Source: Pisaster brevispinus (lineage: Eukaryota > Echinodermata > Asteroidea > Forcipulatida > Asteriidae). Taken from it: a stretch of DNA of 64,000 nt. The stretch is from the NCBI GenBank assembly GCA_023634235.1, contig JAMKCF010000002.1, forward strand, positions 3,373,001 through 3,437,000. The letters are read 5' to 3'. Below, one piece after another: positions 11,338-23,800 of this stretch (positions are counted from its first letter, which is position 1; the number at the start of each line of letters is the position of its first letter). The position numbers were made by a program, and so were the translations under genes. Under the pieces are notes generated by a model. The model made no database searches, had not been told where the DNA came from, and saw only the letters and a list, made by a program, of their open reading frames with translations.

Positions 11338-14300
11338 ATGGAACGGTCGTCAAATCCTTCAAGATGGCTGTCCACAACAACAGCCGTCTATATCTACGCA
11401 TTCCTCGCGGCAATTCCGTTCGGAGCAATAGGTCCTGCCACCATTCAAGCAATTGAATTTTTAGTCTCATTTGATCTGGGGTTTGAAGGCAAGAATATCA
11501 CCTCGACCGGGCCGTGCTCTGAGCAGCCGAACACCACTGGGAATGATGAGGTTAACGCAGCAATTCAAGGATACACGTCTTCCGTTGTTTTTGTTGGCGG
11601 CATCGTCGGAAGCCTGCCCTCACTGTTGTTCGTCCTTTTCTTGCCGTCATGGTGTGACGGCGCGCGGAGCCACACACAGCTACGAGTTGTGGCTGTTTTA
11701 CCATGCATTGGAGTAACCCTTCATATGTTGACATATGTGCTTATTTTGATGTTTAACCTACCGCCATGGTGGACACTGATAGCAACCGTTTTTCTTGCTC
11801 TGGGAGGTGGGTTCTATCTCCAGATTGCGACGATGACGTCTTATTTAATTTCTTCGAATGAGGACGCAGATCGATCACTTTACCTTATTTATCTGCAAAT
11901 GGTGAGCTTTGGTGCGCAGGGTATTGCACAGATTGGCATCGGATACATAATACAGGGCGCTGGCTTCGTTGCCTCTTTCGTCGTCCTCTTTGTCATTTGT
12001 CTTGGAACTACTATCTTTGTTGCTATATATCCACCGATAATAGAGGTAAGAAACCGATATCTGGAACTCACTTATAGCTATTTTGAGTTTATGTGGCAAT
12101 CAGATCAGCCGAAACCCACTACGCATGAGGGGCGGGGGGTGGGTTATTTGTATATAGGTTCTTAGTAAACCATGGATCAAGCATAAGACTATGCTGCTTG
12201 TGCATGTTATTTTTTTATTTTGCGTTGTCGTATGGGATTTTGTCCGTGCTAGCGTACGATAAATTAACATGGGCTGAAGGAACTCGAATCAAAAGAGGGC
12301 GATATCAGACGACATTTCTAGGCCTACACAATTCGACGTGGGGGGGGGCATAACCACCCGGGGAACAAAATCCCTGATACACCGGCTCACAAGCAGTGAT
12401 TTTTGTTAACAGATTCTGAAAGACTTCACAAGCTGGGGTCAAAGGAAGACCAGCATCAAGTTTGGTTCACAAACGCCCCCACACGGTCAGAAATACTGCA
12501 AAATACCATAAAGACCTTTTGCACCGTACAGTAATCAGGATGCGAATTGTCAACTTGAATTGACACCGTACTATAAGACTATAGATAGGCCTACCTAGTT
12601 ACTGGTTCATATTCTCATTTTTATTGTCTCTTATCCACGCAGAAAAAGGCTACAGACGACCTTGACAACGCCCCTAACGGCAAAGAGGTGCAAGACCGAG
12701 GCGTGCTCTCCTTGTGTAAGGCTATTCTCTCACTGTTCAGGAATCCTGACACCGGAGAATGCAACGTCATTCTTATACTGTACAGTATTAGCCTTCTCAT
12801 GTACGTCATGTTGACCGTCTACTTCTTGATTTTGATACAAATCTATGTGTTGGGGGCGCCCTTCTGTTGGTCTCCATCTCTAATTGGTTTTTTCGGTATA
12901 GCAAAACTCGCATCTTGTGCCGCAGGTAAGTGGTTACATAGAATAATTAAGACTCGCAACATTTGTTAATGACAAATAGCACTAACCGATATTAACTCAG
13001 GTCTTATACTAAATAAAAAAAAATTAAAATGTACATACAGGAAGATTTTACAAGAACACCATATCGCATTATAGTTGTCAAATTCTTTCTGACACCTTTC
13101 TGTTAATCTCTCCTATACTCTAGCTTCAGCTGCCTTTGCACTTAATTCTACACACCGACTAGTTACTGGTGTGTAGATAAGGTGAAAGTGTGTGATGTTG
13201 AAATTGCGCGCGCGGTCAAGGTACCAGCATCAAATGAACAAGTTTTGGTACCTTTGTGTTTCAATTTGCCATTAAGTCACACATGCGTGTTTTGTGGTTC
13301 ACTCGAACGCATTTAATCGATTGGTTCGTCAAACATGGCAACCGAACAAGGTCACGACGTATCAAACAGAAAAAAATGTTGGCTCGTAAAAAATTACCCG
13401 CAAAATATAGTGCAAAAAAAATTATTATCTCAATATTTAAAATTGTATTTGCAAAAACATACCAGTTATCGCCAAACCACCAGTTTGTGTTATTAATTGC
13501 AAAAGTTTACCAAACTTTCTCCGTCGCATATTATAACCAAACCGCCATCTTATAACAAAATGACGTAACTCGTTAGAGAAACAGTGCTCCGGAGCTAGGC
13601 TGATCCAGTTGAGACAAGCTATAGTTGATCTAGATCAACTATATGGTAGTCTATTCAACACTAGTCAGCCAACCGAACTTGCTCTGTACTAATTGGATAT
13701 ACATGTACATGTGTCTGGTGACGAGGCCTACACTGAAGGCATTCCGGTTGACATGTTGCTACTCCAACCAAGCACCAACGAGCCAGTGCAACGTGACAAT
13801 GCGGAAAGAAGCATGATTGGCCCGAATCTGTGACGATGTCGCACTTACAGGCGGACAAAATAATGACAGTACATTTTACCTTGCATGCCATTGGTTTGGT
13901 ACACACACCCAATACCCTCAATAGCGTCATTGTAGGCTTATAGTGGACGTATCCCTTTGGGTTTTTTTTTTAACCGTTCGATTATTTTAATCCTATATAG
14001 ATGTAAATATTATATACACCAAAACCAACCTGTGAAAATTTCATTTCAAAAGGTGGTAGCGTTTTGGAGAAATCGCCAAAAACCCGGAGCGGTTATGTCC
14101 GCAATCATCCGCAATTGGAATACACAATCTTGCCAAGAAACTTTTTGACAGTTACATTTCTCAGATTCAAATTTTGGAGGATAAAAACAAATATATATCT
14201 TTTTCCACAACCACCTTCTTCGAAGTGAAATGATTGTCAAAATGCTTTATGTTATCGAAAACTGCTGTACTTCTGACCAACGTTTATAGTGCCTATTAAT

Positions 14301-17300
14301 TTTTGCTTTTACCCTACACCGATGTGTGTTAGCACTGTATACTCAGTATTATTGCCATTAACTTCAAGAGTGGTTAAAAACGTATACCTTCCCCTGTACT
14401 CTAGATAACCAATGAAATCACTGGGTTTGTAAGACCAGTGCCTGTCTGTACCTTACGGATTTTATAAGGAATGGGGCCAGTCTAACAGATGATGATTCTC
14501 TGTTCACAGTCAGAGAAAGTAGTAGGCATGAACTGACGTCAAACCTCGTCGACACTGTAAAATTGTTTGCATTTATTTTCTGCTCTTTGTTTCAGGTCTG
14601 TTGATTGGAGCCCAAGTCCTGAAGAGATACTTCAACGACAATACTATAGTCCAGATTGGGATCTTGTCGATGTTGGTCAGCACAGTTATACCGATCTATG
14701 CTCGGACGGATGCCGGGATATTTTTAAGTAAATATATCATATTACTATAATAATGAACATACGATAAAAATAATTAACATGGGTTGAATGAAGTTGATTC
14801 GAAAAAGGGCGCTATCATCAGTCGAAATTTCTGCACATTTCGCCGCATGGTGGACAAATTCTAGAACTCCTAGTGTCATTTCCCGGTGTGAGCGTTCTCC
14901 ATACGGTAAATTAACACGAGGTATCAGATAAAAATGACGCAATTTTCGCGCCAAATCAGTCACAAGAACCATCTTTACCCTCACAGGTACCCATACTCCT
15001 GGGTGAAGAGTGGAAATCATAGTTAAAGATGCTAGGGCAGTTTTGGGGCCGGTTTTACCCCCAAATTGAGATTCAAATTTTGCCATTTTTATTGAGTTGG
15101 AAAAGTCATAAGCTTTCATCGAAGGTACTGCACACACAAAAATGACTTATGATAATAATAGTGGCTTGTTATATAGCGCTCATATCCGCTTTAGGCGCTT
15201 CAAGTATTTTCCTGCAAGAAATTTTGGGGCTACGTTTGAAGTATGAGACCTATTCCTGGTTTTCAAGGTGCTGTGACGCAATATGCTGCCAATCAAACCA
15301 GGAACACCGGTGCGGACCCCTTCTCTTTTCGATAAGTGCACTGGGTTCTTTTACGTGCGTTACACAACACACGGAACCAACGGCTTTACGTCCCATCCGA
15401 AGGACGAAGCAATCATGGTTAAGTGTCTTGCTAAGTGTCACGACAGTCTGCATCCCGCCATTAAACCTCACTTTCATCAGCCATTTAAGCTACATCAAAT
15501 TTATATGGTTACATTATAAATGTATCCTATGTTTTGTTCATGGCATACTATGCTCAAGGACACTAGTGTTAAGGCCGGAACTTGAGCCTGCATGGCTGCA
15601 TCCCAATCAATGACTAGGCCACTATAACTCAGGGGGATGTGATATATAGGCTGTTAAAAATATATATTAAAACCTGAACTGTGAATGCAAGGCGCGAAAG
15701 TTTGCGAGCGCGAAAACTTGCGAGCCCGAAGCCTACTTGTATTTATTTATTTCGTCTTGTTATAACCAGGGTAGCCTGACTGGCGCAAGGAACTTTTCAC
15801 CGTTTATATTTGGTGTTAAAAGCACCTACTCTGCAATGTGGGGCGTTCTATTTGGTTTTATCTTCTTTTTTTTCTGAGTTTGATCTTAATTTACCACCCC
15901 CAATTTTGTTTTCTTTCTTGGACGGTGGGGATGTAAAAAAAAACGGATTTCCGAAAAACCAAACAGCGACAACAACAACAACATAGAAATCACATCACTG
16001 AGAACTTGTTTCAGTGAACAAAATAAGAATTTAACTTCGAAACTATCAAAACTTCGCTTAATAGTAAGAATCTTAGAAGCAGTTTGAAAATGAAAAATCA
16101 AGCCAGATAATCGGTGGATTTACTAAACATTTTAATGTTAATCATTTTTCCCGCCAGTTGCTCTTTTTGGTTGTTTTCGTATTTTACCGGGCGCGGTCAT
16201 TACAGGCGGTGTGTCCAAAAACATCAATAAACAACATTTCGGTAAGTACTTGAGTTTTTTTTTTATTGTTTCATATAGGGCTGAATTCAAAATTCCACAC
16301 ATCCAAATTGTTTTGCTATTTTCACAAAGAGTTTGAAAAATTAAAGGTAAAAAATGCAAGTTTTAAAATGCATCCATTTTTACTGACTCCTGTCTTGCTT
16401 ATTAAATATACATGTACTTGGTTCCAGAATATGTGATTGTGTGGGATTTTGTTTGTCAGTCGAAAGCCACCAACCAACCACGGCCCTTTGTACCAATGGG
16501 CGACTTTTGAAACAATTGAGGGTGTCCCACCATAGCTGGTCCTTTTCCATTTATCAGCAACGAGAAGAGAAAAGGACGGTACCGCTCACTGTCGACTTCA
16601 AAAACCTGCAAACCAGCTATCTCCTTGGGGGTTTTAGTTTCCGTTTTTGCTTTGTTTTGGCACTACATCATGTACAAATGTATGCATATACACCAACGAA
16701 AATGTTTTATATTACAGTACCGCCATTTCATCAAGATCCCAGCGGTTTGTGATGATACACAGCAAAATTCATGGCAAAACGATGATACGAAATTGCAAAG
16801 TATGCAAACAAACACACATTCATTGTGGGAATAGATGTGACTTCAGATGCTTCTTGAAAGAGTGAAGTGAATCGGCAGAGCGCAGAGATGGAGGGAGATT
16901 ATTCCAAAGTTTAGGGGCGACAACATAGAATGTCTTTTCAGCTGAGGCAAGAGATCTGTGATGAATTTTGTGTTCGACGAGCTGGAGTGTCTTTTGATAA
17001 AAATAACTTCTTTATCTTCAAAACAACTGTTGGTATAACCACGTCTGTGGCAATTGTGTTCTACTTTTTAGGGGCCTTGTTTGGCATGACTAGTGCCATA
17101 GAAGGTCTTGCAAGTTTCTTGGCTCCTCTTTTATTCGGCTCCATCTACTCCGCAACTGTTGCTGATGATCCGAAGCTTGTTTTTAAACTAATGGCTGGCC
17201 TCTCTGTGATACCGTCGACTCTAATCATGTAAGTAGAATACATAATCAAAAGACATTTAGTGTTGATTACGTCACAGTTTGTTTACAACTTTACACAAGA

Positions 17301-18222
17301 ATGGTAACCATTGCGTCCCTGATCAGCAGCTGTCGGAAATGCACGACCCGTTCACAACGCTTAAGCATAGCAGAACAAACAGTGACGTCATCAGTACAGT
17401 GGTCTTTATACCTACATTTAAACTACCTTTAAAAACTGTTGTCAGTAGTTTAATAAACGTCGCAGCCAGCCGGATGTGGTGGCCACTTTACATTCACAAA
17501 ATGCTTTTTAGATTGTCACGTGATTCAGTCTCACATATATTAATTGTTATAAATGGGGACATTGTTATAAATGGGGACATTGATTTTTTTAAACCTTGTC
17601 TGGTAGAAATATTAAACCCCCATGAAATCCAACTGAAAGTATCGAAAGAAAAAAGAAAAGAAAAAAGATTATGGCACTAGATCATGTTCAGTAGGCACAA
17701 AGTGATAATAGTTAAAACAGTTACCGTTCTTTAAATTATCTGTTCGGTGCAGATCGATACAACTGTATAGTTATCAGAGCAGAAACGTTGAGGGCGGGGG
17801 CACACTGTGGCCCCTTCCTGTTAAGACAAAACAAAATCTCTAGGCACAATAACGACATTTACAAAGATTGGATTGTACAAGTACGCCGTATTGATTCACC
17901 GATCACTAAATGACCGATGATTTTTTTTAAATGAGCTCAACTGGGCAGCTATCGAGCATATGAATAGACTGACCAAAGCGGTAGTAATGACGTCTGTTTG
18001 TATGACAGGTTGTACACAAAAAACACTTTATCTGGGATCGAGAAGTACTCCGCACGAGAAACTATCGGTAAAGGGAATTACCTGATAATAAAATTAACTT
18101 CACCATTTATGGAAATTATCTATAACAGGTGCATACAGTGCTGGAATATGACTGCAGGTGTGGCCAACTACAAAGAGCTCCCAGAGGGCGCCCTACTAGC
18201 TGGCTCTAGTCCAAAGAAATAA
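11338..18222 (+). CDS. SLC46/proton-coupled folate transporter-like MFS carrier, 6 exons
   Basis: Exons 11338-12045, 12643-12925, 14596-14727, 16158-16241, 17072-17228 and 18009-18222 join in frame into about 525 residues. Exon 1 encodes the N-terminal helices: YIYAFLAAIPFGAIGPATIQ as TM1, a long glycosylatable first loop (NITSTGPCSEQPNTTGN) as in PCFT/SLC46 proteins, then LPSWCDGARSHTQLR where the family has its TM2-3 cytoplasmic signature. Exons 2-5 give the second half, including FRILPGAVITGGVSKNINKQ and GALFGMTSAIEGLASFLAPL, aligned in order with SLC46 proteins. SLC46 carriers move folates or other small solutes with protons across the plasma or lysosomal membrane; the substrate here is unknown. 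The start is the first ATG of the open exon. The C-terminal exon is less typical, and a 79-bp intron inside it (GTAAAG...AACAG, about 18069-18127) cannot be excluded. A MITE abuts the stop codon. Confidence 0.8.
13621..13642. repeat. Perfect 22-bp palindrome in SLC46-like intron 2
   Basis: The half-site ATAGTTGATCT is followed immediately by its exact reverse complement AGATCAACTAT. A second hairpin lies nearby at 13148-13176 (CTACACACC, an 11-nt loop, GGTGTGTAG). They may be remnants of fold-back elements; no function can be assigned. Confidence 0.6.
15140..15610 (-). mobile_element. SINE copy and adjoining SINE fragment in SLC46-like intron 3
   Basis: Minus-strand copy of the element at 8855-9220. 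It shares the conserved ATTGCTTCGTCCTTCGGATG block (reversed at about 15390-15413), CGTAAAAGAACCCAGTGCAC and a 3' end with GCGCTATATAACAAGCC, then (TTA)n at about 15150. A second short fragment (GTGTCCTTGAGCATA in reverse) follows at about 15540-15575. The upstream stretch 14780-14830 also repeats a block found at 12260-12325 (TTAACATGGG[C/T]TGAA...AAGAGGGCG). Confidence 0.6.
15630..16000. mobile_element. MITE with GGGATGTGAT ends, copy A
   Basis: Begins GGGATGTGAT (15634-15643) and ends AATCACATCACTG (15988-16000). It shares the internal phrases CCTGAACTGTGA, GCGAAAGTTTGCGAG, CACTCTGCAATGTGGGGC-like text and GGATTTCCG with the copies at 24116 and 26608. It lies in intron 3 of the SLC46-like gene, about 150 bp before exon 4. 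Confidence 0.6.
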
Positions 18223-18223
18223 G

Positions 18224-18743
18224 GGTGTGCACCACACTATAAAATAGGCAAAAATTCATGTACCAAGCTAATTACAATTTGTATACCCATTATCATAATT
18301 TGTATACCCATTATCATAATTTGTATCCCAAAAGAATCTTTTTAGTTAAGGGTTTTTGGGGTCATGCAAGTAATGGAATGTGTAATGGTAAGAATCTATC
18401 ACAACCTGGGGGTTGTTTGTTTCAACTTTTGGGGAGATTTGATAAATTTAGGCTCTAAAGTTGGTCCTATTTGACCTGTGAATCGGAGGAGTGCCTGATG
18501 AAAATGGCAGCGAGTCGGTTTGGGAAAAAGCACACTTTCGGGGTGTTTTTTTTTTCTATAATTATCAAAAATTCCAAACGGCTGACCTACCAAAAAATGA
18601 AAAGAAATCTGAAGTTTAGATGTCTGAAAATATATCCGAGTGGTTTTCAAGAGGCTGAGAGACTTCAAATATTTGTCGAGTATTTTTGAATATTTAGCAT
18701 TTAGCGTTGGTTACTAAGGGAGTTTATTTAGTGTGGTGCACCC
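18224..18743. mobile_element. MITE with GGTGCACC ends and 5-bp ATAAG duplication
   Basis: A 520-bp element flanked by ATAAG at 18219-18223 and 18744-18748. Its ends are GGTGTGCACCACACTATAAA and, in reverse, GGGTGCACCACACTAAATAA. A second, diverged copy with the 5-bp duplication CCTAG lies at 42016-42477, and both share an interior phrase TGAATATTTAGCATTT near the right end. The left part holds a 21-bp tandem (AATTTGTATACCCATTATCAT) three times at 18278-18330. It occupies the start of the SLC46-like 3' UTR: the left duplication contains the gene's TAA stop. Confidence 0.8.
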
Positions 18744-18748
18744 ATAAG

Positions 18749-20883
18749 GTTTCGTCCAACATGCAGGGGTTAAGAGTCATCAATGCTAAAGTCTGATACA
18801 GTACTAGGATCCAAAATTCAGCTGGCGTGATCAAATGACGTCATTTGCACCTTTTGGTAATCCGTGGATTCACCGAATGCAACGAGCTTCTGGGAACAGT
18901 TTCTACAACGCTAGAGAAGTACAATGTACATGTATCTGTCAAAAGAGAGTAATCCATTTCTTCACAAGACAGAAAAAAGGGTCCGTTACAGTTAAAGACC
19001 GAAATTTCATCACTGAAATTGGTAGCATTAGATGGTATAGCTATGGACTCTAATTATTCGGTCCAGACCTGGAATTCCATCTTTGAGAGGAAAAAGTCTG
19101 TTGCACTTACTTATGAACAGGAACAAAGGCCAAGACCAGGGGCAACACGAGTGGGACAACGTGCCTCCGATCAACCGTGATTTAGTTTACTTTTGTTGTC
19201 CCTGACCGCATAGTATTGTTTGGTCCTTTGGTCGAGTAGTCTTCTTGCGTCCTTCCCCAGGTTAACCTCGTATACATGTACATGTACGTGTGCTTGCATG
19301 CTCCCCTAATCATGGAGGAAGGAAGCCTCCATGCCCTAATAAACTTTTGTCATTGCTCTCTCCATTTGGCCTCACGTCATCGCCATTTTCTGTACACATG
19401 TACATGTACATTGTACCGGTACATGTACAGCTATTTTGTATGTTGTGAGGATAGCCCAAAATGTTTATTTGGGTTGGGTTTTTTTGCTATGTCGTTTTGG
19501 TTTTATTGTTCCTTTTATTGTATTTTGTGTTCCTGTATAGTTGAGGTCCAATAAATGATACTAATAATAACAATAATAACAACAACAGCGGCCATGGCCT
19601 CCATGATGCATGGCCTGTCGGTCGCGGCACAGGTCGTTCTAAATGGATAAAACTAGACAGTTATCAAAACAACCCCTATTCAAGTAGACTCCCAACAAAA
19701 ACAATATTACATGTACACTCTGTACATAAACTCAATCAGCTGTTTTGGGAATTTCAACCTTTTAAATCTTTTATTCTTAATATCAATCAAATCAACTTGG
19801 ATACAGTTGATAATTATTTCACATTATTTAATAACAAAATATGTACACAAGTTGAAAATGTAGAGTAAGAGTAAAACATAAAAGAAAAAAAACTTGTCAG
19901 AACTAAAAGTAAATAAAATCAAATACATCAGTTTACAACATTAACGTATAGAGATGTTTTTAAATATTGTTTTTATGGTAATGGTTTCAGTGCAATGTCA
20001 GTAACCTTAAAATAAAATTTTCAAAAAGTCACTTTCTTTTTAAAAAGATACACTTGTACTTGATGTAAAATGCTCTTTAAAATTAACATGTCGTCTTTCA
20101 AAATGCAAACAATGATGCATTTCCGTTTTTTTATCCTGGTATGTAGATACAGATTAAGTGATGCAGTTTATACTTTGGCACTGATGCGCATCAGCAAAAT
20201 TACGCTGGTATGAAATCTGTTTACTTCAGACTCAACGGTGAATTAAATTTTACAAGAACAGCAGTACTGGTAATTCTGTATACATGTAATATAAAGGGAT
20301 TACCAACATGATTGTTAACATTCTGGTAGGCGTTTGTAAATATTCTGGTATTTATTCCCTGGTTAAGTGATGCAAATATCATTCAGGTTAATAGGTTTTA
20401 AAATAAAATTTTACGACAACTTGCAAATCTATATTCGTGGATGTGTTCTGCCCTAGATTGATATCGATAAACTATAATTGAGCTTCACCCAACTAGAGTT
20501 AGGCCAGTTCCAACTACAAAAATGGCCTTCCCAACTAGAAATGAGCTTTCTCAACTAGAGTTGGGCCTTTCCAATTGGAGTTGGGCCTTTGCAATACCGG
20601 ATGGTAAACTATAATATGTACAATCGACATACTGAGTGAGATTCGTATAAAACTTATACTTCGGCAAAGTGACCGTGCTTTGCTTTCTCGCGTAAACATT
20701 TTAAAATCGAAAGACTTCTACTGGCTTTCAGCCTCACTTTCGATAACACACCTTTATAAGCAGAAACAAACTGGCAGCACTTTGAAAAGAATCTTATCTT
20801 GGGTTTGTTCCGCTGCATGATTTTTAAAGGACATAACTTTGACTTCCAATATGTTACAGGGGGTCATGGGGAGAGGGCGAGAC
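18749..20883. other. Convergent 3' intergenic region between SLC46-like gene and nucleolin
   Basis: Holds the rest of the SLC46-like 3' UTR and the nucleolin 3' UTR. Reverse-strand AATAAA signals for nucleolin are readable at 20351-20356 and 19769-19774. Near 19270-19440 there are palindromic TACATGTACATGTAC words. From about 20483 to 20590 there is a degenerate run of CCCAACTAGAGTTGGG-type units, related to the repeat in SDHB intron 3. No gene recognised. Confidence 0.45.
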
Positions 20884-23800
20884 TCAATCGAAGGTTGTTC
20901 TCTTTCCTTGATATCCACCACCTAAAATGAAAAAAGCAAAATTTGGGAAAAAATTAGTTTCAAAACAAATCGATAAGTTTATAAATTTATATCACAGCTT
21001 TGTGTTTTACTGAAACAAGCTGTTTTATGCCTCGTCTAACAGATCACACTAATATGACAGGTTCTGCCAAAGTAGTTCGATTGAAATCAAACAAATTCAG
21101 GTGAGAATCATTGCTGAGGAAAAGGTCTGACGTTCGTAAATGTTTTAATGGTTCTCAGAAAAAGTGGCGCAAACAGTGATGCTGACTGTAACAACTGCCC
21201 GTCATAGAATATTAAAAAGAGTCTGTCAAACACTGCAAATTTCCACTTGGATTATCAATCATTCCAAGATTGTACACAAGACCATACTTTATTCGTAGCG
21301 GAACTCACCTCCACGGCCACCGCCGCCACGACCTCCGCGGAATCCGCCACCGCGTCCGCCGCCGCCACGACCTCCGCGGAATCCGCCACCGCGTCCGCCG
21401 CCGCCACGACCTCCACGGAATCCGCCACCGCGACCACCACGGAAGCCACCTCCAAAGTTACCACGGCCACCTGGGGGGTTCAGTTAAACACCAATAAATT
21501 TAATCTGACCAAAACCTGTTATGGGTCCTAGCACTAGGGTCATATCCGAGCTAGTAATTGTTTCATACGAGTTTTTGAAGACTCCACAAAAACAAATCGG
21601 GAAATAGCAATGCACTGGTAAATGTTCACCTAGTAAACAACATGACTCATACACATATCATACAGTAGAAGCTAACCCATTATCTTACTAACTACGGGAC
21701 GTCACGTGAAACTAGAACATCAGGGCAACTTATATCTAGCAAGTATGTAAAAAAAAATTGCACAACTACAACATTTTGCAACACCTTCCCACAGGGCCAC
21801 TGAAAGTTAGTAAGGAATTTTTGTATATCTCTCTATTCTAGTGGTATCAAACAAACAAAACTTGGCAAATACACTTCAAAAGAATCATGAATATGTAACA
21901 TTTTCAACAGCATACAATTTATTGTAAAAAGCAGTAAACAATTAATGTTTATTGTAATGCACAATGTTTGGGTACTATGACCAATGATAAAATGGTAAGA
22001 CAGTACAAGGGTAAATAAGATGACTGAAAAATACATAAAACAAAAGCAAATATGAGAAAGGTAATTATTTCATTTGCTCATACAACAAAGACAAAAATAA
22101 ACACCCCTCTCACTTTGGTTTTGAGGGATAAATATTTTGAGGTAAATGTTTCTATTTTCAAACATCCACTCTGGTTTTGAATGATATGCACTATGCCGCC
22201 AGCCAACAATGCGATAATATGTGGTTAAAACATTTACACAATAGTCAACCCTTTTACTGTATGACCATTCAAATCTATCTACCGTAGTTTTTGAAGGAAA
22301 CATACACCAGGACAACTAGCCATGTGATACCATACATGTATGGTGAATGCACCTACACCGTACACTGTCAACCCTCTCACTGGCTGACCATTCGATATCA
22401 CCCACTGTGGTTTTGAATGATGGATTCACTCCATCAGCCAGCAATACTATCATGTGTTGAACGCATTTCAACTACAGCTGGTCCAAACTCAAGAAGCTTT
22501 TAAATGTGGGGCTTGAATCATGTTTTGAACTTGACATCTCAAACTTTGTCTTACCTCTTGGTGATCCAAAGCTTGTTCTAGCTCTAGCGTAGTCAATGGC
22601 AAGACTGTAACCATCTAGCTCAGATCCCTGCAGTTTCTCCAAAGCAGCGGCTGCAGCGCCCTCAGAGGAGTACTCTGCGTATGCAAACCTACAACAACAA
22701 CAAAACAATCACATCCATTTAATTGTTATTGAAAAAACGATTACATTTTTGTTGAAAAATGTTTCTAAATCAAACCATACAGCCAACTCAGAGAAGCTCA
22801 CTAGTCAAGTTCCACAATCTGTCATAATTTCATCAACACCAGTTGATACCTACAGAAGACAACCCACATTAAAGTTCCCACTGCATTCAACGCCTTCTTA
22901 TGGTTATGAATTTACCTCCAATCCATTTATCTTAGCATGAGGCCAGGCTTACCATTTTATCAGAGTCCAAACATTTGGGTGTCAAGTTACCAGAGTGGAG
23001 TATTTTGTATGGGTTTAGTACTTTGGTTCTGTACCTCTAAACCGCACACCCCTACCAAGATAGTCGGGCATGCTAACCTCATCCCCAATATTTGAATGCC
23101 GAGTAATACACAGAATTAAGGATTGAGGAAGGTTCAGAACATCACAGTGAACACAACTCACCCCTTAGGTTGGTTGGTGTCCCGATCCATTGGCATCCTG
23201 ACGGAATCGGCACCAGGAAAGTGAGATTCCAATTGATCCATTCTAGTCTCAGCTGACATTCCTCGGATATACAGCGTCTTCTTGTCTTTGTCTCCTATTG
23301 ATTTATGAGAGGCGATTGTAAAAATGGTCACAAGAAATATCATCACTCCACACTGTTACAATAATTATTATGATAATAATCATAAAGAGCCATTTCACAA
23401 AGGTTTCTGAGCACTGTACAAAATGACCAAGAATAAACGAAACAAGTTTTTAATCTAGCTTTGAAGGATTCAAGAGATGACGCCTGAAAATTGTGAAGAG
23501 GGAGATTGTTCCATAAAGTCAGTGCACCAACTGTAAATGCCTGTTGTCCACACTGTGTGTAAGTGCGAGGTACAGGAGATGTAGAAATATTTAATAATTA
23601 TAAAACTAATATGAAGATTTAGCGTCTGCAGTACATACAAACAAATAGATACAACACAAATGGTTAAAACTTTAGCTGACCTCTTTTTAGAAAAATAGCT
23701 TGAAGAAATCCTTACCTCCATCACTATAATTGGGTTTCTTGCTGATGGCGTAGTCAAGGTTCAAAAATGAACTTTTTAGCTGTGAACCTTGGAATTTCTC

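Noticed and set aside
16930..17071. Coding start at MSFQLRQEICDEF for SLC46-like exon 5
   Set aside because: This part belongs to the dispersed GGGAGATTNTTCCA repeat; the family-like sequence starts after the AG at 17070-17071, which gives the right phase.
21247..21531. Plus-strand Ala/Thr/Ser-rich frame at 21.25-21.53 kb
   Set aside because: It is the antisense of the nucleolin RGG exon; the GC-rich codons leave several frames open.
23316..23345. C/D snoRNA with box C GTGATGA in nucleolin intron 13
   Set aside because: The next CTGA lies inside exon 14, so no complete snoRNA fits before the splice acceptor.
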